Source: Gammaproteobacteria bacterium (GTDB lineage Bacteria > Pseudomonadota > Gammaproteobacteria > JAABTG01). Taken from it: a stretch of 64,000 bases of DNA. Each line of letters starts with the position of its first letter. Position 1 is the first letter of the stretch. The stretch is from positions 1,674,001-1,738,000 of the forward strand of contig JAXHLS010000002.1 in NCBI GenBank assembly GCA_034522055.1, in the 5' to 3' direction. The notes under the pieces were generated by a model. It was not told the origin of the DNA, ran no database searches, and saw only the letters and a program-made list of their open reading frames with translations. This document shows positions 44,822-53,520 of this stretch, piece by piece. The position numbers and the translations under genes are program-made.

Positions 44822-45475
44822 TTAGAACTGGTAGTCGAACATCTCGGCGTCCTCCGCGAAGTGGGTACTCACCAACTGCCGGGTCTCGTCATCGTAGTAA
44901 TCGCGATAGCCGGTGCGGCGGTCGCGGGCATGACGCTTGTGGGGCAGCCCGGGACAGGGGATGCCGATGCGCCGGCAGGCCTCGGCGAAGTCCTCGTCCA
45001 ATCGCTCGTAACGCCCCACGAAGTCGACGATCACCCGGCCGTGGAGGTCCACCAGGTAATCCGCCTGGGGGGTGATGGAGGTATCGATGTGGTACTGGTA
45101 GGGCCGGTCGGCGGACAGCTTCCATCGCAGGAACTCGGCGAAGCCCTCGTGACCGGCCATGAGGTGGGGGCGCTCGCGCCGGATGTGGTGATAGGAACTC
45201 ACCTGCAGGTCCCAGGGATTTCTCACGAAGGCGAACTTGAACAACCCGTCGAACACCTCCCGAGGCAGCATCTCCAGGGCCGCCACCGCCTTGGCATGAC
45301 GGGGCAGCTTGACGCCGACGCGATGCCCCGTTAAGGCCGACAGCCGCGAGCAGATGAACTGGGGCAGGCGATAAGGGTCCCGCCAGCGATAGCCGTTCAG
45401 GGCGGCGCGGATGCTGGTGCCACCGGTCTTGGCGATGTGGACGAACAGGAAATTGTGGCGGATGGACAGGAGCAC
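44822..45475 (-). CDS. Sulfotransferase family protein
   Basis: This 217-residue protein belongs to the sulfotransferase fold (Sulfotransfer_2-like). The PAPS 5'-phosphosulfate loop is HIAKTGGTSIR (13-23). The 3'-phosphate segment FVRNPWDLQVSSYHH near residue 83-97 provides the Arg/Ser pair. It probably transfers sulfate to a sugar of the surface polysaccharide made by the adjacent glycosyltransferases. It is the last gene of the minus-strand cluster, 18 bp after the GT4 gene. Sulfated LPS is less common in free-living bacteria than phosphorylated LPS, so the product may be an unusual surface sugar; this is inference. Confidence 0.9.
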   Translation of the reverse strand: MLLSIRHNFLFVHIAKTGGTSIRAALNGYRWRDPYRLPQFICSRLSALTGHRVGVKLPRHAKAVAALEMLPREVFDGLFKFAFVRNPWDLQVSSYHHIRRERPHLMAGHEGFAEFLRWKLSADRPYQYHIDTSITPQADYLVDLHGRVIVDFVGRYERLDEDFAEACRRIGIPCPGLPHKRHARDRRTGYRDYYDDETRQLVSTHFAEDAEMFDYQF

Positions 45476-45493
45476 GGTGACGGGGATTATCCT

Positions 45494-46627
45494 TCAGGCC
45501 AGCTCGTCGAAAAACCGCAGGTAGCTCGCGGCACTTTTTTCCATGGTGTATGCCGCCACGGCCCCACGCAACAGTTCCGGGTCCGGCGGGGCCGCCAGCA
45601 CCCGCGCCATGGCCGCCGCCAGGCCTTCCACGTCTCGCGGTGCCACCAGGGGCGCGACCCGTCCCCCCTGCAGGAGTTCCGACGGGCCGCTCGGGCAGTC
45701 GGTGGCGACCACGGGCACGCCGAGGGCCATGGCCTCCGTGAGGGCATTGGGTGAGCCCTCCCAGAGAGAGGAGAGGACGAACAGATCCGCAGCCGCCACC
45801 CAGGCGTGGGGATTGCCCTGAAAGCCCGGCAGGGCCACCCGGTCCCCGATCCCGAGTTCGGCAGCCAGGGCCAGAAGCCCTCCTCGATCTGACCCCTCGC
45901 CCAGGATCACCAGTCGCGCGGGACATTCCACGGCCACCCGGGCGAAGGCCCGCAACAGGGTGGGGAAGTCCTTCTGGCGGGTCAGTCGCCCCACGGCGAT
46001 GATGAGGGGGAGGTCTTTGTCATCCGCCCACGGGTGCCCGGCCGGCCGGCGTGCGGCATGGGCGAGGTCGGGGGTGATGACGGGGTTGGGAATGACCCGA
46101 ATGGTGCGGGGGTCCATGCCGGTGATGGCCACCACGTCGTCCTTGACCCCCTGGGACACCGTCACCAGGCCATCGAGGCGGCCATAGAAACGGCGCATGC
46201 CGGCGTGCCAGAGGGCCCGCTTGACGCGCCCGCGCCCGGCCAGGGCGGCGGACGCGTTGGTGCCGAGGCGCCCCACCAGCCGCACCTCGACCCCCGCCAG
46301 AGCACGGGCCAGGATGGCCGCCTTGATGGCCCGATCCTTGGCCACCAGCAACAGGGGTGGGCGGTGGCGCCGCAGGTAGCGGGCCAGGGAAATCACGGCC
46401 GTCAGGGTATGACGCGTGCCGAGGCGCTCCACCTCCACTCCCGCCGGCAGGTGGTCGAGCCAGCCACCGTCGGCCCGCGCCAGCACCAGGCGGACGCCGT
46501 GGCCCCGGGCGACGAGGCCCCGGGCCAGGTTGAGGATCATCCTCTCCACCCCGCCCTGGCCGGAGAAGGAGACGAATATGAGAATGGTGCGCGTCCCATC
46601 GCCAGGCCCGCCCCCTGCTCGGCTCAT
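45494..46627 (-). CDS. Glycosyltransferase family 4 protein (paralog 1)
   Basis: This 377-residue GT-B glycosyltransferase has the N-terminal Gly-rich segment SFSGQGGVERMILNLARGL. The GT4 nucleotide-sugar region is in the C-terminal half: IIAVGRLTRQKDF, LVILGEGSDRG, and VLSSLWEGSPNALTEAMALG. These are followed by ATDCPSGPSELL. It is closely similar in layout to the proteins at 46624-47742 and 49287-50390, which share the WEG/REG-x2-N and TDCPSGPxE motifs. The acceptor and donor sugars are unknown. It overlaps the upstream paralog by 4 bp. Confidence 0.92.
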   Translation of the reverse strand: MSRAGGGPGDGTRTILIFVSFSGQGGVERMILNLARGLVARGHGVRLVLARADGGWLDHLPAGVEVERLGTRHTLTAVISLARYLRRHRPPLLLVAKDRAIKAAILARALAGVEVRLVGRLGTNASAALAGRGRVKRALWHAGMRRFYGRLDGLVTVSQGVKDDVVAITGMDPRTIRVIPNPVITPDLAHAARRPAGHPWADDKDLPLIIAVGRLTRQKDFPTLLRAFARVAVECPARLVILGEGSDRGGLLALAAELGIGDRVALPGFQGNPHAWVAAADLFVLSSLWEGSPNALTEAMALGVPVVATDCPSGPSELLQGGRVAPLVAPRDVEGLAAAMARVLAAPPDPELLRGAVAAYTMEKSAASYLRFFDELA

Positions 46628-47742
46628 GGACCACCCGCCGGCGCCAGACCCAGCACCTGCAGATAGCCATCGGTGGCCGCGGCCACCCCGTAACGCCGCG
46701 TCGCCGCCGCGGCCTGGCCGGTATCGTGGTGTTCGTCGAGGGCCGCCGCCATGGACCGGGCCAGAGCGTCTACATCGCCCACCGGTACCAAGGCCCCGTA
46801 GCGGCCGTCCTCCAGCACCTCCCGGGGGCCGCTGGGACAGTCCGTGGCCACGCAGCGCATACCCAGCGCCAGGGCCTCCACCAGCACGTTGCCGAGGCCC
46901 TCCCAGCGGGAGGACAGGACGAACACGTCGGCGTTGGCCATGAAGCCGTAGGGGTTGGCCGTGAATCCCGGCAGGTCCACATCATCCGCGACGCCGAGTT
47001 CGCGCACCAGGGCCTCGAGTTCGCCCCGCCGGCGTCCCTCGCCGAGGATGATGAGCCGCGCCTCCCGCCGGCGTCTCAGGGCCGCAAAGGCCCTGATGAG
47101 AGTCGCGAAATCCTTGCGTGCACACAGCTCGCCCGCCCCCAGGAACACCGGCCGGGTCTTGTCCCGCAGCCACGGGTGGGCGGGCATTTCCCGCGCCTGC
47201 GCCAACACCCGCGCCGTGATCACCGGGCTCGGCAGGGCCTTCACCTTGGAGGCCGGAATGGAGGCCGTGGCCACGAGGTCCGCCGCCGCGCCCCGGGACG
47301 GCACCACGATGACGTCGGCGCGGGGATAGAGATGGCGGGCCGACAGGTGCTGGCCCAGGCGATGGAGCCGCCGCCGCCCCTCCAGGTTCCTGGAGAAGGT
47401 GGTGCCGATGCGGATCACCAGCCGGGTGTCCACGCCGGCCAGGCGCCGGGCGATGACGGCCATGCGGTTGACCCGGTCCTTGTCCGTCAACAGGGCCCGC
47501 GGTCGCTCCCGCCGCAGGTAGCGCACCAGGGGCAGCAGGCTGGTATCCACATGGGCGGCGCCCAGCCGCACGATGAGATGCGCCGGCAGGACCGACTCCC
47601 AGGCCGGCCCGTGACCATCCACCCTGAGCACCTGCAGGGCATGACCGCGGCCGTGGATCTCGGCGGCGAGGTTGCGGAACAGGGTATCCACCCCGCTGTG
47701 GCCCGAGGTGGCCACCAGGATGGCGAGGTCCGGACGGCTCAT
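46624..47742 (-). CDS. Glycosyltransferase family 4 protein (paralog 2)
   Basis: This 372-residue GT-B glycosyltransferase starts MSRPDLAILVATSGHSGVDT and has the GT4 C-terminal region: FLGAGELCARKDF, LIILGEGRRRGE, VLSSRWEGLGNVLVEALALG and ATDCPSGPREVL. The start at 47742 was chosen because the much longer frame (to 48111) runs through the 3' part of the O-antigen ligase in another frame and is not protein-like. It probably acts on core or O-antigen sugars. It lies 91 bp downstream of the ligase gene. Confidence 0.9.
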   Translation of the reverse strand: MSRPDLAILVATSGHSGVDTLFRNLAAEIHGRGHALQVLRVDGHGPAWESVLPAHLIVRLGAAHVDTSLLPLVRYLRRERPRALLTDKDRVNRMAVIARRLAGVDTRLVIRIGTTFSRNLEGRRRLHRLGQHLSARHLYPRADVIVVPSRGAAADLVATASIPASKVKALPSPVITARVLAQAREMPAHPWLRDKTRPVFLGAGELCARKDFATLIRAFAALRRRREARLIILGEGRRRGELEALVRELGVADDVDLPGFTANPYGFMANADVFVLSSRWEGLGNVLVEALALGMRCVATDCPSGPREVLEDGRYGALVPVGDVDALARSMAAALDEHHDTGQAAAATRRYGVAAATDGYLQVLGLAPAGGP

Positions 47743-47833
47743 GGCCTGTGGCCCGCGGTGCGCCCATGGCTGGACGGCGCGCCCGGGCCGCCGACCGGGT
47801 GCCGATGACAGGGCCGACCCATCATGGCGGCGG

Positions 47834-49195
47834 CTAGGAGGCGGCGCCCGGGTCCGACCCCGGGCCCGGGCCTTGGGCCGGGTCCTGGGACCCCGCAGCG
47901 GACCCTCGGCGGCGGCGCAGGCGATGGGCCTCCATGCGCACGAAATGGATGGCCATGGCCACCCCGAACAGGAAGGTGAAGGGGTTGCGCACCTTGGCCT
48001 GCCAAATTTTATCGTTACCCATGGCCCACAGCGCGGCCACAAGCATGGATAAAGCCAACCATACCACCACGTCCGATGGAAACAGCCCCTCACGGTACGC
48101 GCGAAAGACACTCTGCCCCAACAGAATGAGAAATAATGCCGTAAGAGCCGCCCCCACGAGCCCCATCTCTACCAACACTTGCATATAGAGATTATGCAAG
48201 TGGTGAAGAGACAAATTAACATCGTCCGTTTTTTCTTTCAGCGGGTCGAAAGTGCCGATACCCCATCCTAAAATCGGCCTTTCTTCAAAACGGTCTCTAC
48301 CCCATACGAGCGCCTTATAGCGAAGCCCGATCGACCCATCTCCCACGTGGGCACCATCCAGCTGCGCTGCGGCCACAAATTCGTCGAATTCCGTTATTAC
48401 TCGCGGCCCAATTTTATCCCATTGATGCCATATGACAGCCACCAATGAGATGGCCATTATTATCGAGAGTAACGCCCGCGCCCTGGCGCCTGCAAAAGGT
48501 TGCGTCCTATTCGCAACCATATAGATCATCACCCATGGTACGGCTACGGCGAAAGCCAACCACGCCATCCGTGTCAAGGTGAGGCCAAAAGCATAGGCAA
48601 CTACTCCCAGAGCGAACACGAAGATCACCGCGACCACGAAACGCGCCGTCCATGAAGTCCCCGCGCCCAGTATGCGCCTGGAAAACACCAACAGCCCCAC
48701 CAGGCTCAGGGCCGCGGACAGGGCGAAGTGGATCACGGCCATGCCGAAGCCAGGTCGACGCACGGTGGCCATATAGCCCAATGGATCATGCCAATCTATG
48801 TGTATGAGGATCCTTATAAGCAGGGCAGAAACGGCCATGACCAACACTGGAAAGAGAGCATTAGGCCTGGCCGCCAGCCACCAGCCGAGGGCTACCGCAA
48901 CCGTCAGCATCTCAATGTAGCCACGGTAGGACTTGGATATTTGCTCGGTGTATGGGACTCCGAATTGCAGGTAGGCATACACAGCGCTGAATATGATATA
49001 CGCCAACAAGACTCCGAGAGCGCCGAGAACGGGGTCCGTCCCCAAATGCCGTCCCTTGAGGGGCAACAAGACGAGCAGAGAGATCATCAGCAGAGCCCCT
49101 CCAAGATAGCCAAGGGCTGAACTCGCGGGATGGAGAGCGAACGCGAACATACCTACAAGGCCCAACCAATTCGCCATTTGGTGGAGATCTATCAT
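47834..49195 (-). CDS. O-antigen ligase family membrane protein
   Basis: This 453-residue protein has about ten to twelve hydrophobic segments and the Wzy_C-type periplasmic loop. LGWGIGTFD and HHLHNLYMQVLVEMGLVG near residue 310-345 are typical of O-antigen ligases/polymerases (WaaL/Wzy group). It probably joins polysaccharide to lipid A-core or polymerises it in the periplasm. Base composition falls sharply within the gene: most of it is near 50% GC, while the last ~150 bp (a Pro/Gly-rich tail) returns to the high GC of the flank. This suggests foreign DNA with an altered 3' end. Confidence 0.9.
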   Translation of the reverse strand: MIDLHQMANWLGLVGMFAFALHPASSALGYLGGALLMISLLVLLPLKGRHLGTDPVLGALGVLLAYIIFSAVYAYLQFGVPYTEQISKSYRGYIEMLTVAVALGWWLAARPNALFPVLVMAVSALLIRILIHIDWHDPLGYMATVRRPGFGMAVIHFALSAALSLVGLLVFSRRILGAGTSWTARFVVAVIFVFALGVVAYAFGLTLTRMAWLAFAVAVPWVMIYMVANRTQPFAGARARALLSIIMAISLVAVIWHQWDKIGPRVITEFDEFVAAAQLDGAHVGDGSIGLRYKALVWGRDRFEERPILGWGIGTFDPLKEKTDDVNLSLHHLHNLYMQVLVEMGLVGAALTALFLILLGQSVFRAYREGLFPSDVVVWLALSMLVAALWAMGNDKIWQAKVRNPFTFLFGVAMAIHFVRMEAHRLRRRRGSAAGSQDPAQGPGPGSDPGAAS

Positions 49196-49286
49196 GGTAT
49201 TTATACCTCATAATCCATTCAGTTACTCTCCGCGGCTATTCCAGAGACAGTGATTGCGTTGAAAAAATTAACCCGCGAATTGTCAT

Positions 49287-50390
49287 TTAAGATCGTTGTC
49301 CCCGCAGCACCTCGAACAAGCGACGATATTCGGCCGCACAATGTGCCTGAGAGTAACTTGCAACGCTATTCTTCAAGCCGTCGCGATCGGGTTGCCTGGA
49401 CAAAGCCTCTGTAATGGCTTGCGCCAGAGATGCCGCATCATCTACGGGTACCAGGCTACCGAATCTGCCATCCTGGAGGATCTCCCGAGGACCGCTCGGA
49501 CAATCCGTGGCAACCGCGGGCACCCCCAAGGCGAGGGCTTCCGTCAAGGCATTCGGAGAACCTTCTCGGCGAGATGAGAGCACGAACAAATCGGCTCGAC
49601 TGAGACAGGCATGTGGGCTGGGGTTGAATCCAGCCAGATTCACCCGATGAGAGACTCCCAGGCGATCTGCTAAAGCCTTTAGGCGAGACCTCCAATTCCC
49701 CTGACCGAATATGACCAATCTCGGAGGGCATGCCCCTGTTATCCTTGAGACTGCCTCGATGAGCACATCAAATCCCTTTACAAAGCACAAACGACCCATA
49801 CTCACAATCGTCGGTACGCCGTATTTTTCCCGCAGCCAGGGATGTAAGCATGGTGTCCCTGGCTGAGCCAGCAACGCCGGTGTAATTACCGGATTATGCA
49901 CCACGGGAATACGTGCACATGGAATGCCCAGGATATTGCTTATGTCTGCGGCAACTCCATGGGAGTTCGCGACAATTAGATCTGCCTGACCGTAAAGTTG
50001 CCGCAAGCGTGAACGAGCAAAGTGGCGTTTCAGGATATTTTGTCGTGCCAAGCGCTCTGAAACATTGGTCCCCGGGCGAGCTACAACGGCAAACGATTTC
50101 CGGCTGAGATGGCGGGCGTGCAATACGGCATCCAATGCCTTTTCTTTCGCTGCCATCACGACATCAGGTTTGCGCGTCTGCAGATATTCATGCAGGAACA
50201 AGCTGTCTTTAACAACATAAGAGAAGAATCGGTTAACATCGGTCGCCAGGTGCTCAATATAGGGTGCTTGTGAACTTCTGGTAATGAAGTCCACTGATAC
50301 GCCCTGTTCAACGAGACCGGTGGCCAGATTCACCAGCATACGCTCTGCACCACCATCGCCGTAGGAAGGAAAGTATATTGCTATATGCAA
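49287..50390 (-). CDS. Glycosyltransferase family 4 protein (paralog 3)
   Basis: This 367-residue GT-B glycosyltransferase starts with the segment IYFPSYGDGGAERMLVNLATGL. The C-terminal GT4 motifs are IVSMGRLCFVKGF, LVIFGQGNWRSR, VLSSRREGSPNALTEALALG and ATDCPSGPREIL. Note REG where the paralogs have WEG. The gene is clearly lower in GC than its paralogs at 45.5-47.7 kb, so it is either a transferred homolog or an unameliorated copy. It is upstream of the O-antigen ligase, separated by 91 bp. Confidence 0.92.
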   Translation of the reverse strand: MHIAIYFPSYGDGGAERMLVNLATGLVEQGVSVDFITRSSQAPYIEHLATDVNRFFSYVVKDSLFLHEYLQTRKPDVVMAAKEKALDAVLHARHLSRKSFAVVARPGTNVSERLARQNILKRHFARSRLRQLYGQADLIVANSHGVAADISNILGIPCARIPVVHNPVITPALLAQPGTPCLHPWLREKYGVPTIVSMGRLCFVKGFDVLIEAVSRITGACPPRLVIFGQGNWRSRLKALADRLGVSHRVNLAGFNPSPHACLSRADLFVLSSRREGSPNALTEALALGVPAVATDCPSGPREILQDGRFGSLVPVDDAASLAQAITEALSRQPDRDGLKNSVASYSQAHCAAEYRRLFEVLRGQRS

Positions 50391-50482
50391 AATAGGTTCC
50401 TATATGCTGGCGCCACGCCGTCTGTGGACATTCATCGGAGATAGAATAGTACGCTTCGAGCGCGCGATGCGAAGCTGATCAT

Positions 50483-51580
50483 TCATTTCCCGATTCGATG
50501 CCGGATCGTTTCGTATAGGCGATCGTACGCATTCGCCATTTGGGGGATGGAAAACTCGCGCTCCATCAGCATTCTACCGCCATGGCCAAGAAGGCATCGC
50601 AGCTGATCATCACTCAATAGAGTAGATATGGCGTCAAGCAGAGCTTCGGGATCGGCAGGCGGCACCAGGATGCCGTTATCATGATCATGCACAACCTCGG
50701 GTATACCACCCACGGCACTCGCCACGATGGGCACTTGGCATGCCGAGGCTTCCAGTAACGACACACCCAGCCCTTCCATGAGCGCGGGATGCACCACCAA
50801 ATTGAGCTGAGGCAAATCGTTGGCAAGGGTTGGCGAGAATCCCGCGAACGTAACGAAGGGATTGATACCGAGTCGTCTTGCGGAATTCTCCAAATCGCCA
50901 CGCAAGGGCCCCTGGCCGAACAGCAGCAGCCGCAGATTGGGAAAGCGTTTCAGCAGGCGGGGCAGGGCCTGGAAAAGATAATCATGGCCCTTCCTTGGGA
51001 TGAGCTGGGCGATGACCCCCACCAGCAGGCTGTCGGCGGGTAATCCGTAGGCGGTCCGCAGGTCTCGGACCGGGGATTGATGGGGCCGGTAACGTTCGAG
51101 GTCGACGGCGCTATGGATGACCGTGATCCTTCGCGCGGGCACCCCGTCCGCCACCAGCGCCCTCTTCACGCCCTCGGATATGGCGACGAATTCATCGCTG
51201 AGACGACCCTTCATGCGCACGAGCACCCGCTTATCCCGATTATCCACCCGGCGGGTGATGATCACGGACACATCGAGGCCTGCCGCCGCCAGTACGCCCC
51301 AGGTATCGGCGCCCTTGCGGCTGTGGATATGCAGCACATCCGTGGCCGTGGCCCTAAGCAGGGCGCGGAGGCGGTATACCAGCCGCATATCCAGGTCGCC
51401 GGCGTAGGGCAGCTCCGTCACATCGTGGCCCTCGGCCCTCGCGGCATCCCCCAGCTCGCTGCCGGGTACGCAGGCGAGATGCTGTTCGATGCCACGGGCC
51501 GCCAGACCGTGCATGAGGTAGAGCACCTGCCGGGCACCGCCGTACAGGTGCCTTCCCGTCTCCAGGTGCAGGATCTTCAC
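50483..51580 (-). CDS. Glycosyltransferase family 4 protein
   Basis: This 365-residue GT-B enzyme has an N-terminal segment ILHLETGRHLYGGARQVLYL, the C-terminal GT4 block VIAQLIPRKGHDYLF, LLLFGQGPLRGDLE, and HPALMEGLGVSLLEASAC. VASAVGGIPEVV replaces the TDCPSGP motif of the paralog trio, so it belongs to a different GT4 subgroup. It overlaps the upstream GT9 gene by 4 bp (ATGA) and so is probably co-translated with it. A likely role is adding a core sugar after heptose. Confidence 0.92.
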   Translation of the reverse strand: MKILHLETGRHLYGGARQVLYLMHGLAARGIEQHLACVPGSELGDAARAEGHDVTELPYAGDLDMRLVYRLRALLRATATDVLHIHSRKGADTWGVLAAAGLDVSVIITRRVDNRDKRVLVRMKGRLSDEFVAISEGVKRALVADGVPARRITVIHSAVDLERYRPHQSPVRDLRTAYGLPADSLLVGVIAQLIPRKGHDYLFQALPRLLKRFPNLRLLLFGQGPLRGDLENSARRLGINPFVTFAGFSPTLANDLPQLNLVVHPALMEGLGVSLLEASACQVPIVASAVGGIPEVVHDHDNGILVPPADPEALLDAISTLLSDDQLRCLLGHGGRMLMEREFSIPQMANAYDRLYETIRHRIGK

Positions 51581-52641
51581 GGACGGGAAGCGAGCATGGT
51601 CACGGCCTGGTCCAGCACCTCTGCGCTACCGATATCCCGCATGCAATCGAAGCGCTGGCCACAGGTGGGATGGCGACGGCACGGCGAGCAGGGGAGGGCC
51701 TTGTAGAAGATGCGGTCCACGGGCTTCGGCACCCGGCGGTAGGGGATGGTGGAACCGAACAGGGCGAAGGTGGGGGTGGGGGACAGCATGCCCATGTGGG
51801 TGAGGCCGGTGTCCACGCCTATCACCAGGGCAGACCGGGAGATGATGGCGGCGCATTCACTCAGGCTGGTATCGCCCACCAGGGACTTCACCGTAGCCTC
51901 GGAACGGGCGATCTCCCGCGCCGCCGCCTTGTCCCCCGGCCCTCCCAGCATCACCACGTCCACTTCGCAACGGACCTTGAGTTCCCGCACGAGGGCGACC
52001 CAGCGTTCCGTGAACCAGTGTTTCTGGGGCCGGGTGGTGAAGGGGCAGATGACCACCATGGGCCGCGTGATCCCCTTCCCATGAAGCAGGCGGGTCGCCA
52101 TCTCGAGGTCCCGGGCCGTGTACAACCGGAGCTGGAAGTCGTCGGCATCGAGACCCAGGTCGAGGCGTGCCGCCAGGGCGCGGTACTCGGCACCGATGGT
52201 GCCGCTGGAGCCGTCCCGGGGCACCACCCTGGTCATGAAGCGTCCACTGCCCTCCCGGGAACCCAGGCCGATGCGCGTCCTACCCCCCGACAGGCCGGCC
52301 AGCATCCCACTCTTGAACAGCCCCTGCAGGTCGATCACCAGATCGTAGGCATGGCCCTTCAGTTGGCGCCGCAACCCCGCGACTTCACGCCCCAGCCGCA
52401 GCAGGGAGCCCCTTTTGAGGAGCCGCAGCCATTCGGTTTTATTGAAGGTGATGACCCCATCCACATGGACGTCGGCCGCGGGCAGGCAGGCATAGGCGGG
52501 CTCGCACAGCCAGTCGACGCGGCAGTCAGGCCATCGGGCCTTGAGGGCCTTGGCGACCATGGCGGCCATGACGATGTCGCCCGCGGCGGACAAGCGGATC
52601 AGCAGGACACGCCGGGGAGGGGTCTCTTCGAACATCTCCAT
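51577..52641 (-). CDS. Glycosyltransferase family 9 (heptosyltransferase-like)
   Basis: This 354-residue protein belongs to GT9, the ADP-heptose:LPS heptosyltransferases. It shows RRVLLIRLSAAGDIVMAAMV at the N-terminus, DLVIDLQGLFKSG, the C-terminal nucleotide-sugar region VVICPFTTRPQKHW, and GVDTGLTHMGMLSPTPTFALFG near residue 280-300. A Cys-rich C-terminal segment (CSPCRRHPTC) is present, as in several GT9 enzymes. It probably transfers heptose to the LPS inner core at the inner face of the membrane. It is the first gene of the minus-strand polysaccharide unit. Confidence 0.92.
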   Translation of the reverse strand: MEMFEETPPRRVLLIRLSAAGDIVMAAMVAKALKARWPDCRVDWLCEPAYACLPAADVHVDGVITFNKTEWLRLLKRGSLLRLGREVAGLRRQLKGHAYDLVIDLQGLFKSGMLAGLSGGRTRIGLGSREGSGRFMTRVVPRDGSSGTIGAEYRALAARLDLGLDADDFQLRLYTARDLEMATRLLHGKGITRPMVVICPFTTRPQKHWFTERWVALVRELKVRCEVDVVMLGGPGDKAAAREIARSEATVKSLVGDTSLSECAAIISRSALVIGVDTGLTHMGMLSPTPTFALFGSTIPYRRVPKPVDRIFYKALPCSPCRRHPTCGQRFDCMRDIGSAEVLDQAVTMLASRP

Positions 52642-52794
52642 AGGGCGGGCGGGAAGTATACTACCGTTTTATGACACCATCGGGCGAGGAGCCGCCGGGA
52701 CGCAAGCGGTGAGAGTCTACTACAGGCAACGGGACACACGGCGATCTTGGTTGATCCAGGCATAACGGTCATTGGAAGGCAAGGGGCGGGCGCT

Positions 52795-53520
52795 ATGCCC
52801 AGGCCGGTCTTCGTGGAGCTGCTGGGTTTTCCGGGCTCGGGCAAGACCACCGTGGCGAAAGCCGCCCTCACCCATCTGAGATCATCCGGTGCGACCCCGC
52901 CCTTCTTTTACGGCCGGGATGGCAAGCACCATAGCGGCCGGGATGATGTCACGGCCCTGCTGGCCCAGGTCTCGCGGACCGTGGGGAGAAGCCTCGGTGT
53001 CGGCGGGCCACGGGTGGGGATGCGGCAATGGCGTCGTTTCCTGCCGGTGGTGGACAAGACCCTGCTGTTCCGCCGGGTGCGCCGGCGCCATGGGAACGAC
53101 GCCGTGGTGCTGTTCGATCAAGGGCCGATTCAGATGCTCTATCTGCTGGGCGACGGCGATGTGCCGGGCCGGGACGACATGGTGGCGCTCCTGGAATTGC
53201 TGCGGCCGGACCTCGCCGAAGTCTCTGTATTCATGGATACCCCCGCCGAGGTGGCGGCCCACCGCTATTTCGCCCGGGCCAAGAGCACTTCACGGCGGCC
53301 CTATAAGGGCTGGAACGAAGAACGCATCTCCGCCCTCTACGCCGCCCATGTCCCCGCCATCCGGTGGATAGCCGAGTGGCTGGAGGCATCCTCCTCCACC
53401 ATGGTATTGCGCCTCGACGGCCGGCTGGAGCCGGAGCGCAACGGGGTCATCCTGGCCCGCGCCATCGAGGAGGCTACCCACTGGGCCATTTCGAGGCGCG
53501 ATCCGGCGGGGGCAGGCTAA
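52795..53520 (+). CDS. P-loop kinase-like protein of unknown substrate
   Basis: This 241-residue protein begins with a classical Walker A loop, GFPGSGKTT (11-19), after VFVELL. Other features are VVLFDQGPIQMLYLL (a Walker B-like Asp and the D-Q-G motif near 100-106) and EVSVFMDTPAEVAAHRYFARAK, which resembles the lid/LID-Arg region of thymidylate kinase-like enzymes. The overall plan suggests a small-molecule or sugar kinase. It lies divergent from the LPS cluster and convergent with msbA, overlapping the msbA stop by a few bases. The ATG at 52795 was preferred to a TTG at 52747. The substrate cannot be assigned. Confidence 0.8.
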   Translation: MPRPVFVELLGFPGSGKTTVAKAALTHLRSSGATPPFFYGRDGKHHSGRDDVTALLAQVSRTVGRSLGVGGPRVGMRQWRRFLPVVDKTLLFRRVRRRHGNDAVVLFDQGPIQMLYLLGDGDVPGRDDMVALLELLRPDLAEVSVFMDTPAEVAAHRYFARAKSTSRRPYKGWNEERISALYAAHVPAIRWIAEWLEASSSTMVLRLDGRLEPERNGVILARAIEEATHWAISRRDPAGAG

